A DNA stretch of 14,440 nt from an uncultured Eubacteriales bacterium (GCA_900555795.1 USMP01000005.1:1-14440); one strand, 5' to 3'; shown: positions 1-7,202, counted from the first letter of the stretch. Made by a program: numbers and translations. The notes: generated from the sequence alone by a model not told the origin.

Positions 1-1
1 G

Positions 2-58
2 ACCCACCAGGAACAGCTCAGCTTCATTGCGACTCAGGAGCGGTACCGCAATGGATAA
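2..58 (+). CDS. C-terminal end of an upstream gene (partial, unidentified)
   Basis: An open frame runs from the window edge to a TAA at 56-58 and would encode an 18-residue tail ending in QERYRNG. Its stop overlaps the ATG of the next gene (51-53) by 8 bases, the usual arrangement for translationally coupled genes, and this is the main support for calling it coding. Too little is visible to assign a family. Confidence 0.4.
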   Translation, partial: THQEQLSFIATQERYRNG

Positions 59-1243
59 GCGCGTGGAACTCCTCTCCCCCGCGGGGGATATGGAGCGGCT
101 GCGGATGGCGGTGCTCTACGGGGCCGACGCGGTGTATTTGGCGGGGGAGAGTTTTGGAATGCGCTCCTTTGCCGGCAATTTCTCTGATGAGGAGTTACCC
201 CAGGCGGTAAGGTTTGCCCACGGACACGGCGTGCGTGTCCATGTGACGGTGAACACAATGCCCCGGAACGGGGAAGTGGACTGCCTGCCTGCGCATCTGG
301 AGAGGCTGGATGCGGCGGGTGTGGATGCGCTGATTGTGGCGGATCTGGGGGCTGTCAGCGGCATATCAGTACCCAGGCCAGCGTATCGAACTATGCCTCG
401 GCCGCCGCCTGGTATGATCTGGGCGCCAGCCGGGTGATTCTGGCCAGGGAACTGAGTCTGGAGGAGATCCGGGAGATCCGGGCCAGAACGCCGGCGGGCC
501 TGGAACTGGAGGCCTTTGTCCATGGGGCCATGTGCGTCAGCTACTCGGGGCGGTGTCTTCTCAGCAACTATATGACAGGGCGGGACAGCAACCGGGGCGC
601 TTGCGCCCAGCCCTGCCGCTACCAGTACGCCCTTATGGAGGAAAAGCGGCCCGGGGAATATTTCCCGGTGTTTGAGGATGAGAAGGGAAGCTATATTCTC
701 AACTCACGGGACATGTGTATGATTGACCATGTGGATGATTTGATGGACGCGGGCCTCTCCAGCCTGAAGATCGAGGGGCGGGCCAAGAGCGCCTACTATG
801 CCGCTGTGGTGACGGGAGCCTATCGCCATGTCGTCGACGCCGTGGCCGCCGGAGAGACGCCGGACCCGGTGTGGCGGGACGAGGTGGATCGCGTCAGCCA
901 TCGCCATTACGCCACGGGATTCTACTACGGTCCTCCAGGTCAGTATGTGGAAAACGCCAGGTATATTCGGGAGTGGCAGGTGGTTGCCCTTGTCACTGCC
1001 TGCGATGAGACGGGCTTGGCTACACTGACACTCCGCAACAAGTTTTCAGCCGGGGACAGGGTAGAGGCGGTGGGGCCGGACCTGCGGCCCTTCGCGTTTT
1101 CCGCCCCGGTGATGGTGGATAAGGGGGGAAATGAACTGCTGGAGCCGCGGCATCCCCAGATGATGTTCCAGATGCGCCTGCCAAAACCGGTGCCCGCCTG
1201 GACGATTCTCCGGGTGGAGCGGGATCTGTCGGCGAAATCCTAA
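51..1243 (+). pseudogene. U32 family peptidase / tRNA hydroxylation protein, disrupted by a frame-shifting deletion
   Basis: The N-terminal part (51 to about 359) starts ELLSPAGD and contains YGADAVYL, as in U32 proteins. The C-terminal part (about 359-1243, another frame) carries HISTQ, VILARELSLEEI, the family signature ELEAFVHGAMCVSYSGRC (about 500-557) and the cysteine pair GACAQPC. U32 proteins of the YegQ/TrhP type act with prephenate-derived chemistry in 5-hydroxyuridine formation in tRNA; the cysteines are thought to hold an Fe-S cluster. Compared with my recollection of E. coli YegQ, about 11 residues between ADLGAVS and HISTQ are missing at 357-362, fitting loss of roughly 31 bases. 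The first frame then stops at 435-437. The GTG at 434 has no ribosome binding site, so a separate C-terminal protein is unlikely. The ATG at 51 follows GGAG at 37-40. It is a genuine pseudogene or an assembly error. Family assignment is firm. Confidence 0.85.
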
Positions 1244-1264
1244 GAGAAAACAGGAGGCGTGACG

Positions 1265-1717
1265 ATGCGCAGAGAGGATCGGGCCAGAGACGCGGATTTT
1301 GCCTGGGCGGTATTTGACCAGGCCAGCCACAGTGTGCTCAGCATGCGGGACGGGGAGGGCGGCTACGGCGTGCCCATCAGTCCGGCCCGGGTTGGTCAGC
1401 GGGTGTACTTCCACTGTGCCCTGGAGGGAAAGAAGCGGGCGTGCCTGGCCGCCTGGCCGGAGGTGACGATGAGTGCCGTGTCGGCGGTGGAGCCGGCCTA
1501 TTTTGCGGCAAATTACCGCTCGGCCGTTTTGCGGGGAACGGCGTCCCTGGTGACAGATCCGGCTGAGAGGCTGGCGGCTCTGGCGGCTATATCCCGGCGC
1601 TATTGTCCGGACCTGATGGATCAGTTCGACGCCTATGCCGCGGCGCTGCTGGAGCGGACGGCGGTATACCGCTTGGATGTGGATAAGATAACCGGAAAGG
1701 AGCGCTGCGGGAAATGA
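1265..1717 (+). CDS. Pyridoxamine 5'-phosphate oxidase family protein (NimA-like flavin-binding)
   Basis: This 150-residue protein resembles the small split-barrel FMN-binding proteins related to pyridoxamine phosphate oxidase and the NimA 5-nitroimidazole reductases. It opens with a charged MRREDRARD stretch, has GYGVPISPARVGQRVYFHCA (the barrel strand that typically lines the flavin) followed by EGKKRACL, and ends with YRLDVDKITGKER, a common C-terminus in clostridial members. Length is normal. The physiological substrate is unknown; a flavin-dependent reductase or oxidase is the family expectation. The ATG at 1265 was chosen because AGGAGG at 1252-1257 is 7 bases away, whereas an in-frame GTG at 1259 is too close. 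Its TGA overlaps the next gene's ATG (ATGA at 1714-1717), so the two are co-translated. Confidence 0.85.
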   Translation: MRREDRARDADFAWAVFDQASHSVLSMRDGEGGYGVPISPARVGQRVYFHCALEGKKRACLAAWPEVTMSAVSAVEPAYFAANYRSAVLRGTASLVTDPAERLAALAAISRRYCPDLMDQFDAYAAALLERTAVYRLDVDKITGKERCGK

Positions 1718-2796
1718 GAAGAGTCCTGCGGGCCGGGCTATGGGTTCTGCTGGCGCTGGTGCTGGCGGCAGGGGCCTACGTGTCTTATGTGCTGCTCAGC
1801 TATTACCGGGTGGAGGACAATCTGCCTCTGGAGGTGCTGAAGGCGGCGGAGCCGGAGCAGGAGACTCTGGCGGTGGAGACACCCTGCCGGGCGGTTTCCT
1901 ATAATATTGGCTTTGGGGCCTACAGCGCGGACTACAGCTTTTTTATGGATGGCGGCCAGGAGAGCCGGGCCAGATCTGCTGAGGCCGTCTACGAGAATGT
2001 GGGCGGCGCCATGGCGGCTGCCCGGGACCTGTCACCGGATTTTCTGCTGCTTCAGGAGGTGGATGTGGACGGTACCCGCAGCCACCATGTGGACGAACTG
2101 GAGATGGTCCGCACCGCCCTGGGGGCCGGATATGACAGCACCTTCGCCCAGAACTATGACAGCCCCTTCCTCTTCTGGCCGCTGCTGGAGCCCCATGGGG
2201 CCAATCAGGCGGGGCAGGTTACGTTTTCCCGCTATCCCATTGTCTCTGCCCTCCGGCGGCAACTTCCTGTTGAGGAGGGGGCCATGAAGCTGGTGGACTG
2301 CGACCGGTGCTACTCCGTACAGCGCATCTCTGTGCCGGGGGAGGCGGGGGAGTTGGTGCTCTATAACCTGCACCTCTCCGCCTATACCTCCGACGGCATT
2401 ATTGCCGAGGAACAGCTGCGGCTGCTTTTTTCGGATATGGCCGGGGAATATCAGAAGGGAAACTGGGCTGTAGCCGGCGGGGATTTCAATAAAGACCTGC
2501 TGGGAGATTCTGACCAGATTTTCGGCGTCTCCGGCCCGGCCTACACCTGGGCTCAGCCCATTCCGGCGCAGCTGGTGCCGGAGGGGCTGACCGTGGTGGC
2601 CCCCTTTAACCAGGGAGATCCGGCAGCCTCCTGCCGCAATGCGGACCGGCCCTATGGCCCGGAGAGTTATCTGGTGACGGTGGACGGCTTTGTGGTGTCC
2701 GGGAATGTGACGGTACTGGACAGCGGCGTATCGGACACGGGCTTTCTCTGGAGCGACCACAACCCGGTGTATCTGGATTTTGTACTGAACAAATGA
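1714..2796 (+). CDS. Endonuclease/exonuclease/phosphatase family protein, membrane-anchored
   Basis: This 360-residue protein has an N-terminal hydrophobic segment (about residues 7-29) that should anchor it in the membrane or act as a signal, with the catalytic domain outside the cytoplasm. The metal-dependent EEP (DNase I/Mg-phosphodiesterase) motifs appear in order: SYNIGFG (Asn64), LLLQEVD (Glu115), NLHLSAY (His220), GGDFNKD (Asp257, Asn259) and SDHNPVYLDF near the C-terminus (Asp348, His349). All key positions are present, so it is likely an active phosphodiesterase or phosphatase. The substrate (nucleic acid, sphingomyelin-type lipid or inositol phosphate) cannot be told from the motifs. 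It overlaps the upstream flavin-protein gene by 4 bases, and a strong terminator follows within about 50 bases, making it the last gene of this unit. Confidence 0.88.
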   Translation: MRRVLRAGLWVLLALVLAAGAYVSYVLLSYYRVEDNLPLEVLKAAEPEQETLAVETPCRAVSYNIGFGAYSADYSFFMDGGQESRARSAEAVYENVGGAMAAARDLSPDFLLLQEVDVDGTRSHHVDELEMVRTALGAGYDSTFAQNYDSPFLFWPLLEPHGANQAGQVTFSRYPIVSALRRQLPVEEGAMKLVDCDRCYSVQRISVPGEAGELVLYNLHLSAYTSDGIIAEEQLRLLFSDMAGEYQKGNWAVAGGDFNKDLLGDSDQIFGVSGPAYTWAQPIPAQLVPEGLTVVAPFNQGDPAASCRNADRPYGPESYLVTVDGFVVSGNVTVLDSGVSDTGFLWSDHNPVYLDFVLNK

Positions 2797-2846
2797 GATA
2801 TGGTAAGGCATTTCCCAGGGAAAAGGACAATTCCCAAACAGCCTGA

Positions 2847-2884
2847 GGGCCGCCCGGACCACTGGTCCGGGCGGCCCTGTTTTT
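2847..2884 (+). terminator. Rho-independent terminator after the EEP gene
   Basis: A perfect 14-bp inverted repeat (2847-2860 against 2864-2877) with a 3-base loop is followed by a T-rich tract starting at 2880. It separates the housekeeping-like unit upstream from the spoIIGA-sigE unit. Confidence 0.92.
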
Positions 2885-2931
2885 CCCATCCCAGGCCCCT
2901 AATGCGACGGGATTTTCCCCCGGGACAGGGC

Positions 2932-2937
2932 TATACT
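2932..2937 (+). promoter_or_regulatory. Possible -10 element of the spoIIGA-sigE promoter
   Basis: TATACT lies 22 bases before the spoIIGA ATG, but no TTGACA-like box sits 16-18 bases upstream. In Bacillus subtilis the spoIIG promoter also lacks a normally spaced -35 box and depends on Spo0A; that this applies here is inference, and no clear TGTCGAA-type 0A box was found by eye. The resulting leader would be very short. Confidence 0.3.
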
Positions 2938-2959
2938 ATGGCGGAAGGGGGGACGGGGC

Positions 2960-3865
2960 ATGGTAGTTTATTTGGATCTGGTGTTTTTCTTCAACGCCGT
3001 TGCGGATGCTGGGGCGTTGTATGTGACGGCCCGCCTCTCCGGTCTTGTGGTGCGCTGGCGGCGGCTGCTGGCGGCGGCGGTGCTGGGCGGTACATACGGG
3101 GCGCTGTGTACGCTGCCGTTTGCCATTGCTGTCCTCCTCTCCGCCCCGCCTGACGGCGCGGCGTTCCATCATCCGGCGGCAGCGCTCCAGCTGGCTGTGG
3201 CGGCGGGACTTGTGCTGCTGGCTTTTGGCCGGGAGGGGGCGTTTTTGCGAAGGTATCTGCTGTTTCTAACCCTTTCCTGTACGCTGGGCGGCATAATGCT
3301 GGCCCTGGCACGCCTGCCGGCGGAACAGGGGGGGGCGGCTGAACTGAATGGATGGGTGTGCCTGGCGGCGGGGGGCGCCTGCTACCTGGTACTCTCTGTG
3401 GTGTTTCGCGGCGGCGCCCGTCATGCGCTGCGGGGAGAACTGACGGAGGGACGGCTGGAACGATCTGGCCGCAGCGCCGGCTTTACCGCCCTTTTGGATA
3501 CGGGCCACACCCTGACAGACCCTGTTACCGGACGGCCGGTGCTGGTGGCCCATTGGCAGGCTCTGGACCCGCTCTGGAGCGACCGGGAGCGGGCGGTGCT
3601 GCGCCGTCTGGAGGCTCTGGGCCCGGCGGGGGCGCTGGAGATCCTGAATACCCTGGAGGGTGGGCGATTCCGCCTGATCCCCTACCGTGCGGTAGGGGTT
3701 GCGGGGGGACTGCTGCTGTGCCTGCGGGTGGACCAGGCGGTCATTGGGGGAGAGACGCTTGCGGGGCTGACCGTGGCTCTGTCTCCCGGACCTGTGTCCG
3801 ACGGCGGCGGCTATGGGGCCCTGTGGGGCGGAAACGAGAGGAGGGAAAATCGCCATGCTGCGTAA
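2960..3865 (+). CDS. spoIIGA: Sporulation sigma-E processing peptidase SpoIIGA
   Basis: SpoIIGA is the membrane aspartic protease of the mother cell that removes the pro-sequence of sigma-E after a signal from the forespore. This 301-residue protein starts [17 protein letters not shown], the typical first membrane helix, and has several hydrophobic helices up to about residue 150. The C-terminal protease domain contains [12 protein letters not shown] with the DTG at residues 180-182, the single catalytic Asp motif (the enzyme works as a dimer like retroviral proteases). The late stretch [10 protein letters not shown] also fits the family. Length matches the usual of about 300. A G-rich ribosome binding site (GGAAGGGGGG, 2943-2952) precedes the ATG. 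Its stop lies 11 bases inside sigE (3855-3865), so protease and substrate are coupled, as in other spore formers. Confidence 0.95.
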   Translation: MVVYLDLVFFFNAVADAGALYVTARLSGLVVRWRRLLAAAVLGGTYGALCTLPFAIAVLLSAPPDGAAFHHPAAALQLAVAAGLVLLAFGREGAFLRRYLLFLTLSCTLGGIMLALARLPAEQGGAAELNGWVCLAAGGACYLVLSVVFRGGARHALRGELTEGRLERSGRSAGFTALLDTGHTLTDPVTGRPVLVAHWQALDPLWSDRERAVLRRLEALGPAGALEILNTLEGGRFRLIPYRAVGVAGGLLLCLRVDQAVIGGETLAGLTVALSPGPVSDGGGYGALWGGNERRENRHAA

Positions 3866-4568
3866 CTGGGTCAGGGCGCTGCTTGCCCTGCTGGCCCGGT
3901 TGGGACTGGTGCGGCCTGGGAAAATCATGTACATCGGCGGCAGCGACACCCTGCCGCCCCCACTGAGCCGGGAGGAGGAGGCGGCGCTGCTGGCCCGCCT
4001 GGATACCGGAGAGGAGACGGTCCGCCAGATCCTGATTGAGCGGAACCTCCGCCTGGTGGTGTACATTGCCCGCCGGTTTGAAAATACGGGTATTAATATT
4101 GAAGACCTGATCTCCATTGGTACCATCGGCCTGATCAAAGCCGTGGGCACCTATAAAACGGACAAGAGCATCAAGCTGGCTACCTATGCCAGCCGGTGTA
4201 TTGAAAATGAGATTCTCATGTATCTCAGAAAGAACGCCTGCCAGCGCAACGAGGTGAGTTTGGATGAGCCGCTGAATACGGACTGGGACGGCAATGAACT
4301 GCTGCTCAGCGACGTGCTGGGCACAGATGGGGACACGGTAATGCGCCCCATTGAGGCGGATGTGGACCGGCAGCTGCTGGATCAGGCCATTGGAAAGCTG
4401 TCGGCCCGGGAGCGGGAGATTATTGTCCTCCGTTTCGGCCTGGGCGGGCGAAAGGAGCAGACGCAGAAGGAGGTGGCGGATAAGCTGGGCATCTCCCAGT
4501 CCTATATCTCCCGGCTGGAGAAGCGGATCATCAACCGCCTGAAACGGGAGATCCTGAAAATGGGGTGA
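3855..4568 (+). CDS. sigE: RNA polymerase sporulation sigma factor sigma-E (pro-form)
   Basis: Sigma-E directs early mother-cell transcription during sporulation. The 237-residue protein (Bacillus has 239) begins with an amphipathic pro-sequence and then [16 protein letters not shown] (residues 23-38), matching the SpoIIGA cleavage region of pro-sigma-E, with the cut expected close to Tyr26. Region 2 follows (about 57-130, [20 protein letters not shown] and [13 protein letters not shown]), then region 4 with the helix-turn-helix [18 protein letters not shown] (about 207-224). The start at 3855 was preferred over an in-frame ATG at 3813 because GAGGAGGG ends at 3845 and it yields the family's normal length. 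It overlaps spoIIGA by 11 bases. In B. subtilis sigG follows directly; here it does not. Confidence 0.96.
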   Translation: MLRNWVRALLALLARLGLVRPGKIMYIGGSDTLPPPLSREEEAALLARLDTGEETVRQILIERNLRLVVYIARRFENTGINIEDLISIGTIGLIKAVGTYKTDKSIKLATYASRCIENEILMYLRKNACQRNEVSLDEPLNTDWDGNELLLSDVLGTDGDTVMRPIEADVDRQLLDQAIGKLSAREREIIVLRFGLGGRKEQTQKEVADKLGISQSYISRLEKRIINRLKREILKMG

Positions 4569-4607
4569 GCGGTCCCGGAAGATTGCCCTCAGCGGGAAGG
4601 GGGTGGA

Positions 4608-4736
4608 ATGGATTTTGGCCAAAGTATTGCGGGGCCAGACAGCATTCACTTATCCTGCGTCAAAGAGCAGGTAAGGAAAATCCATGGGTGCCTCCTATGG
4701 CTGTTTTTGATCAGCATACCACATTCTGACAAATGA
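4608..4736 (+). CDS. Possible small ORF of 42 residues after sigE
   Basis: An ATG at 4608 preceded by a purine-rich GGGAAGGGGGTGGA opens a 42-codon frame ending TGA at 4734-4736. It begins MDFGQSIAGPD and contains a hydrophobic stretch (about residues 27-38, including CLLWLFLISI). I do not recognise it. The frame overlaps two hairpins in the 3' region of sigE, which argues that the stretch may instead be an untranslated region with a terminator. Low confidence. Confidence 0.2.
   Translation: MDFGQSIAGPDSIHLSCVKEQVRKIHGCLLWLFLISIPHSDK
4649..4708 (+). terminator. Tandem hairpins and probable terminator of spoIIGA-sigE
   Basis: A 9-bp stem with one bulged T (4649-4658 with 4667-4675) is followed by a 7-bp stem (4682-4688 with 4694-4700, one G-T pair, 5-base loop) and CTGTTTTT at 4701-4708. 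The second hairpin plus T-run is a plausible intrinsic terminator about 115 bases after sigE. The rest of the 4569-4891 gap holds the small ORF candidate and the darA promoter. Confidence 0.45.
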
Positions 4737-4811
4737 CGTAACCGGAGGATTCAAACGGTGTTGGAATTTGCCACGGGGCATTGAGATGGCATAAATTTCC
4801 GGAATTGCCCA

Positions 4812-4839
4812 TTGCAAATGGCGGCGAGGGGAATATAAT
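4812..4839 (+). promoter_or_regulatory. Sigma-A-type promoter for darA
   Basis: TTGCAA (4812-4817) and a consensus TATAAT (4834-4839) are 16 bases apart, giving a leader of about 45 bases before the darA ATG at 4892. This suggests darA is transcribed separately from sigE by the vegetative polymerase. Confidence 0.65.
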
Positions 4840-4891
4840 ATTAAGTAAGAGCGGGGCTCAGGGCCCCACAGGACGAAATGAGGTGAACACC

Positions 4892-5254
4892 ATGGGCGAG
4901 GAGAACAAAAAAAGGGAGCGGAAACTGGTTTTGGCGGTGCTCCAGGGGGAGGACTACGCCGGGACGGTGGATGAGTTGAATCGGAGCGGATTTTCTGCCA
5001 CCATCCTCAGTTCCACCGGCGGATTTTTAAAAAAGAAGAGTGTAACGATTATGATCGGCGTGGACGCGGCAAAGCTGGAGCGTGTAATGGACATTCTGCG
5101 GCGCTGCGCCGGCAACAGGCAGCAGCTGGCCTACTCCAGCATGAACCTTCACTCCGGTACCTCCGGACCCGTACTGCCGATGATGCCGGTGCAGATACAG
5201 GTGGGGGGAGCAGTGGTGTTCGTCCTGGATTTGGAGAGTCTGGAGAAGATGTAA
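4892..5254 (+). CDS. darA: Cyclic-di-AMP receptor, PII-like (DarA/PstA)
   Basis: This 120-residue protein belongs to the PII-like c-di-AMP binding family (DarA of Bacillus, PstA of Listeria and Staphylococcus), trimeric cytoplasmic sensors whose downstream targets are poorly known. Visible family features are the N-terminal strand KLVLAVLQGEDY, the loop motif STGGFLKKKSVTIMIGV (residues 41-57) and the C-terminal VGGAVVFVLDLE (104-115). Length is slightly above the usual 109 because of a charged MGEENKKRER start. The ATG at 4892 is set by AGGTG at 4881-4885, 6 bases upstream; the frame stays open further upstream but without family similarity. It has its own promoter and a strong terminator, so it is a monocistronic unit placed between sigE and dpaA. 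Elsewhere the gene often sits near tmk and holB; here it does not. Confidence 0.9.
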   Translation: MGEENKKRERKLVLAVLQGEDYAGTVDELNRSGFSATILSSTGGFLKKKSVTIMIGVDAAKLERVMDILRRCAGNRQQLAYSSMNLHSGTSGPVLPMMPVQIQVGGAVVFVLDLESLEKM

Positions 5255-5272
5255 TCGGTCAGGTAGTGATCA

Positions 5273-5307
5273 ATCGCCGCGGAATGCTGTTCCGCGGCGA
5301 TTTTTTT
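5273..5307 (+). terminator. Rho-independent terminator after darA
   Basis: A perfect 12-bp stem (5273-5284 with 5290-5301), 5-base loop and a run of seven T (5301-5307) lie 18 bases after the darA stop. Confidence 0.95.
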
Positions 5308-5329
5308 GATGGTGCGGCGGCGGTGGTTC

Positions 5330-5344
5330 CCCTTTGTCAAAGGG
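5330..5344. other. Short perfect inverted repeat upstream of dpaA
   Basis: CCCTTT and AAAGGG flank a 3-base centre, 34 bases before the dpaA start, in the region where its promoter should lie. It may be an operator or chance. Just after it, GCGCATAGACTGA (5344-5356) weakly resembles mother-cell sigma-E/sigma-K -10 elements (CATA core), not enough to call a promoter. Confidence 0.3.
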
Positions 5345-5377
5345 CGCATAGACTGAGACAGAGGGGGGATGTGTGGT

Positions 5378-6235
5378 ATGGAACGAAGGCTGGCTCTTTT
5401 GGGCGGTGATCTGCGCCAGGTGCGCCTTGCACAGCTGCTGCTAAAGGATGGGCGGGATGTGGTCACTTGGGGGCTGGAGCAGGGGAGCGGTCCCAACGCC
5501 GTGCCGCTGGATTGCGCCCTGGAGAGAGAACTGTTGCTTCTGCCTCTGCCGGTTTGCCGGGGAAAGGAGCTGTATCTGCCGCTGACAGACACCACGCTGC
5601 AGCCGGAGGTCCTGTGGCCCCGGATCCGGGGTTCTCAGCTGTTGCTGGGCGGCCTCACAGGGGATCTACCCCGGCGGCTTCTGACAGATTTTGAACTGAC
5701 GCTGCTGGACTACTATGACCGGGAGGAGACACAGACGGCCAACGCGGCGGTGACGGCGGAGGGAGCCATCCAGCTGGCCATGGAGGCCACGGAGGGGACA
5801 ATTTTAGGCAGCCGCTGCCTGGTGCTGGGGTTTGGCCGCATCGGCAGGCAGCTGTCCTGGCGCCTGCGGGCCCTGGGGGCCCGGGTGACGGCTACGGCCA
5901 GACGGTACAAAGACCTGGCCGGCATTGCCGCTATGGGCTGTGAAAGCCTCTCCACAGGGGATTTGCAGGGGCGGCTGGGGCAGTTTGATCTGGTGTTCAA
6001 TACCATCCCTTCTCGAATCCTGGATGCCGCGCTGCTGGCGGAGACGGGGGAGCATTGCGTGATTCTGGAACTTGCCTCCCCACCCTTCGGCACGGATTTG
6101 GAGGCAGCCCGACGACTGGGGCGGCAGGTAATCCAGGCGGGAGGTCTGCCAGGGCGAACGGCGCCCCTGGCCGCTGCCGCGGTGATTCGGGATAGTATCT
6201 ATCACATATTGGAAGAACGAGGTGAGCCCATTTGA
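5378..6235 (+). CDS. dpaA: Dipicolinate synthase subunit A
   Basis: DpaA (SpoVFA) with DpaB converts dihydroxytetrahydrodipicolinate, from the lysine pathway, to dipicolinic acid in the mother cell; the acid is then pumped into the forespore core. The 285-residue protein starts MERRLALLGGD, like the family's N-terminal dinucleotide-type fold, and has the Rossmann motif VLGFGRIGRQLSWRLRALGA (about 149-168). It ends with GGLPGRTAPLAAA (255-267), similar to the conserved C-terminal Gly-Pro-Ala stretch. ATG 5378 was chosen because AGGGGGG at 5362-5368 is 9 bases away; ATG 5369 would abut it. The stop overlaps the dpaB start. There is no asd or dapG/dapA after the pair as in Bacillus. Mother-cell control by sigma-K/E is expected but no promoter is certain. 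Confidence 0.94.
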   Translation: MERRLALLGGDLRQVRLAQLLLKDGRDVVTWGLEQGSGPNAVPLDCALERELLLLPLPVCRGKELYLPLTDTTLQPEVLWPRIRGSQLLLGGLTGDLPRRLLTDFELTLLDYYDREETQTANAAVTAEGAIQLAMEATEGTILGSRCLVLGFGRIGRQLSWRLRALGARVTATARRYKDLAGIAAMGCESLSTGDLQGRLGQFDLVFNTIPSRILDAALLAETGEHCVILELASPPFGTDLEAARRLGRQVIQAGGLPGRTAPLAAAAVIRDSIYHILEERGEPI

Positions 6236-6810
6236 GAACAGAGCGAGTGGGATTTGCATTATGCGGTTCCTTCTGTACCCATGACAAGGTGCTGCGGGAA
6301 TTGGAGAAGCTGTGCGGGGAGTACGAGAATGTGCTGCCCATTGTCTCGGAGGTATGCCAGTACACAGACACCCGCTTCGGTACGGCGGAGGAACTGCTCT
6401 CCGCTGTGGAGCGGATCACAGGGCACACGATCATGGGCAGCGTGCAGGAGGCGGAGCCCATTGGCCCAAAGGGGCTGCTGGATGTGCTGGTAATCGCCCC
6501 CTGCACAGGCAATACTATCGGCAAGCTGGCCGGAGGCATTACGGATACAGCGGTGACAATGGCAGCCAAGGCCCACTTGCGCAACGACCGCCCTGTGGTG
6601 ATTGCCATGGCGTCCAACGACGGGCTGAGCGGTGCGGCGCGGAATGTGGGAGAACTGCTCTGCCGGAAGAACTACTATTTTGTGCCTTTTGGGCAGGATG
6701 ATCCCCAGAGGAAGCCCTGCTCCCTGATGGCGGATTTTACCCTTATCGGCGAAACTGTCCGTCAGGCCCTGTCCGGCCGCCAGCTGCAGCCTGTCCTGTT
6801 GGGCCGATAG
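6232..6810 (+). CDS. dpaB: Dipicolinate synthase subunit B
   Basis: DpaB (SpoVFB) is the flavoprotein-fold partner of DpaA. The 192-residue protein contains VGFALCGSFCTHD near the start, then LVIAPCTGNTIGKLAGGI (about 86-103) and TDTAVTMAAKAHLRNDRPVV (105-123), the signature of the flavin-decarboxylase-like fold, and VIAMASNDGLSGAARNVGEL. Length is close to the Bacillus protein (about 200). The start is an unusual TTG at 6232, overlapping the dpaA stop; GAGGTGA at 6219-6225 is 6 bases upstream, and a later GTG (6247) would remove residues before the first strand. The overlap implies equal production of the two subunits. A structured region and likely terminator follow (6831-6992). Confidence 0.94.
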   Translation: MRTERVGFALCGSFCTHDKVLRELEKLCGEYENVLPIVSEVCQYTDTRFGTAEELLSAVERITGHTIMGSVQEAEPIGPKGLLDVLVIAPCTGNTIGKLAGGITDTAVTMAAKAHLRNDRPVVIAMASNDGLSGAARNVGELLCRKNYYFVPFGQDDPQRKPCSLMADFTLIGETVRQALSGRQLQPVLLGR

Positions 6811-6830
6811 GCGCGGAAAGGAACAGTGGG

Positions 6831-6874
6831 GGCGGGCGCGAGCGGGGCCTTTCGTAAAATAGCTGCGCGCCGCC
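6831..6874 (+). other. Stable hairpin in the 3' region of dpaB
   Basis: Positions 6831-6843 pair with 6862-6874 in a 12-bp GC-rich stem interrupted by two single-base bulges, around an 18-base loop. There is no T-run, so it is not itself a terminator. It could protect the 3' end of the dpaAB message or be part of a structured RNA that continues to 6992. Confidence 0.4.
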
Positions 6875-6927
6875 GTGGAGGGCGGGTTCTGAAAGAAAAG
6901 TCTGCAGATATCTAGGTCTGCGGAGAT

Positions 6928-6992
6928 AAACGCTTCATGCGCCGGACGGCCTGCCCCCTGTGGCGGTTCGTCCCAGGCGCATGACGTTTTTT
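6928..6992 (+). terminator. Long composite hairpin with T-run; likely terminator of dpaAB
   Basis: Nested pairings are visible: 6928-6932 with 6985-6989 (5 bp), 6935-6943 with 6976-6984 (9 bp), 6944-6948 with 6969-6973 (5 bp) and 6949-6951 with 6962-6964 (3 bp). Six T follow at 6987-6992. This gives about 22 bp of stem and an intrinsic-terminator layout some 120 bases after dpaB. It is larger than an ordinary terminator hairpin. A second small repeat (6988-6995 with 7003-7010) adjoins it. Confidence 0.6.
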
Positions 6993-7028
6993 GCAGCAAT
7001 GTTGCAAAAATTACCGTCTATTCCTGTC

Positions 7029-7057
7029 GCATAGAAATGGATGCGATGCAAATGCTA
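7029..7057 (+). promoter_or_regulatory. Candidate sigma-G promoter of the SASP gene
   Basis: GCATA (7029-7033) and AATGCTA (7051-7057) are 17 bases apart, resembling the forespore sigma-G consensus (GMATR, about 17-18 bases, CATACTA; 5 of 7 in the -10). The gene type strongly predicts forespore sigma-G control. Transcription from here would give a leader of nearly 140 bases. Confidence 0.45.
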
Positions 7058-7070
7058 TGGGTGCGACAAA

Positions 7071-7139
7071 GGGCGGAGACAAACGAACTCTGCTCCGCAT
7101 CGCGGCACGAGGTATCAGGAGGAGAGCGGATCTCCGCCC
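7071..7139 (+). other. Structured 5' leader of the SASP gene
   Basis: A perfect 9-bp repeat (7071-7079 with 7131-7139) encloses a second stem (7088-7096 with 7118-7126, 8 of 9 paired). The inner stem buries an AGGAGGAG sequence that resembles a ribosome binding site but has no start codon after it. The element lies 64 bases before the gene. No known riboswitch or leader class is recognised. Confidence 0.45.
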
Positions 7140-7202
7140 GAACCCGATGCAGCGGCACAGCGCCGCCGCAAAGTTAAAAAATGGAGAAGGAGAAAAGAGA
7201 TC

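Noticed and set aside
27..1243. Programmed ribosomal frameshift in the U32 gene
   Set aside because: The two halves do not simply change frame: about 11 conserved residues are absent at the junction and there is no slippery heptamer there, so a deletion explains it better.
3266..4649. Long minus-strand frames opposite spoIIGA and sigE
   Set aside because: They mirror highly conserved sporulation genes in GC-rich DNA and show no domain.
4758..4784. GTG-started 8-codon frame after GGAGG upstream of darA (possible leader peptide)
   Set aside because: It lies upstream of the likely darA promoter, is too short to judge and has no attenuator hairpin after it.
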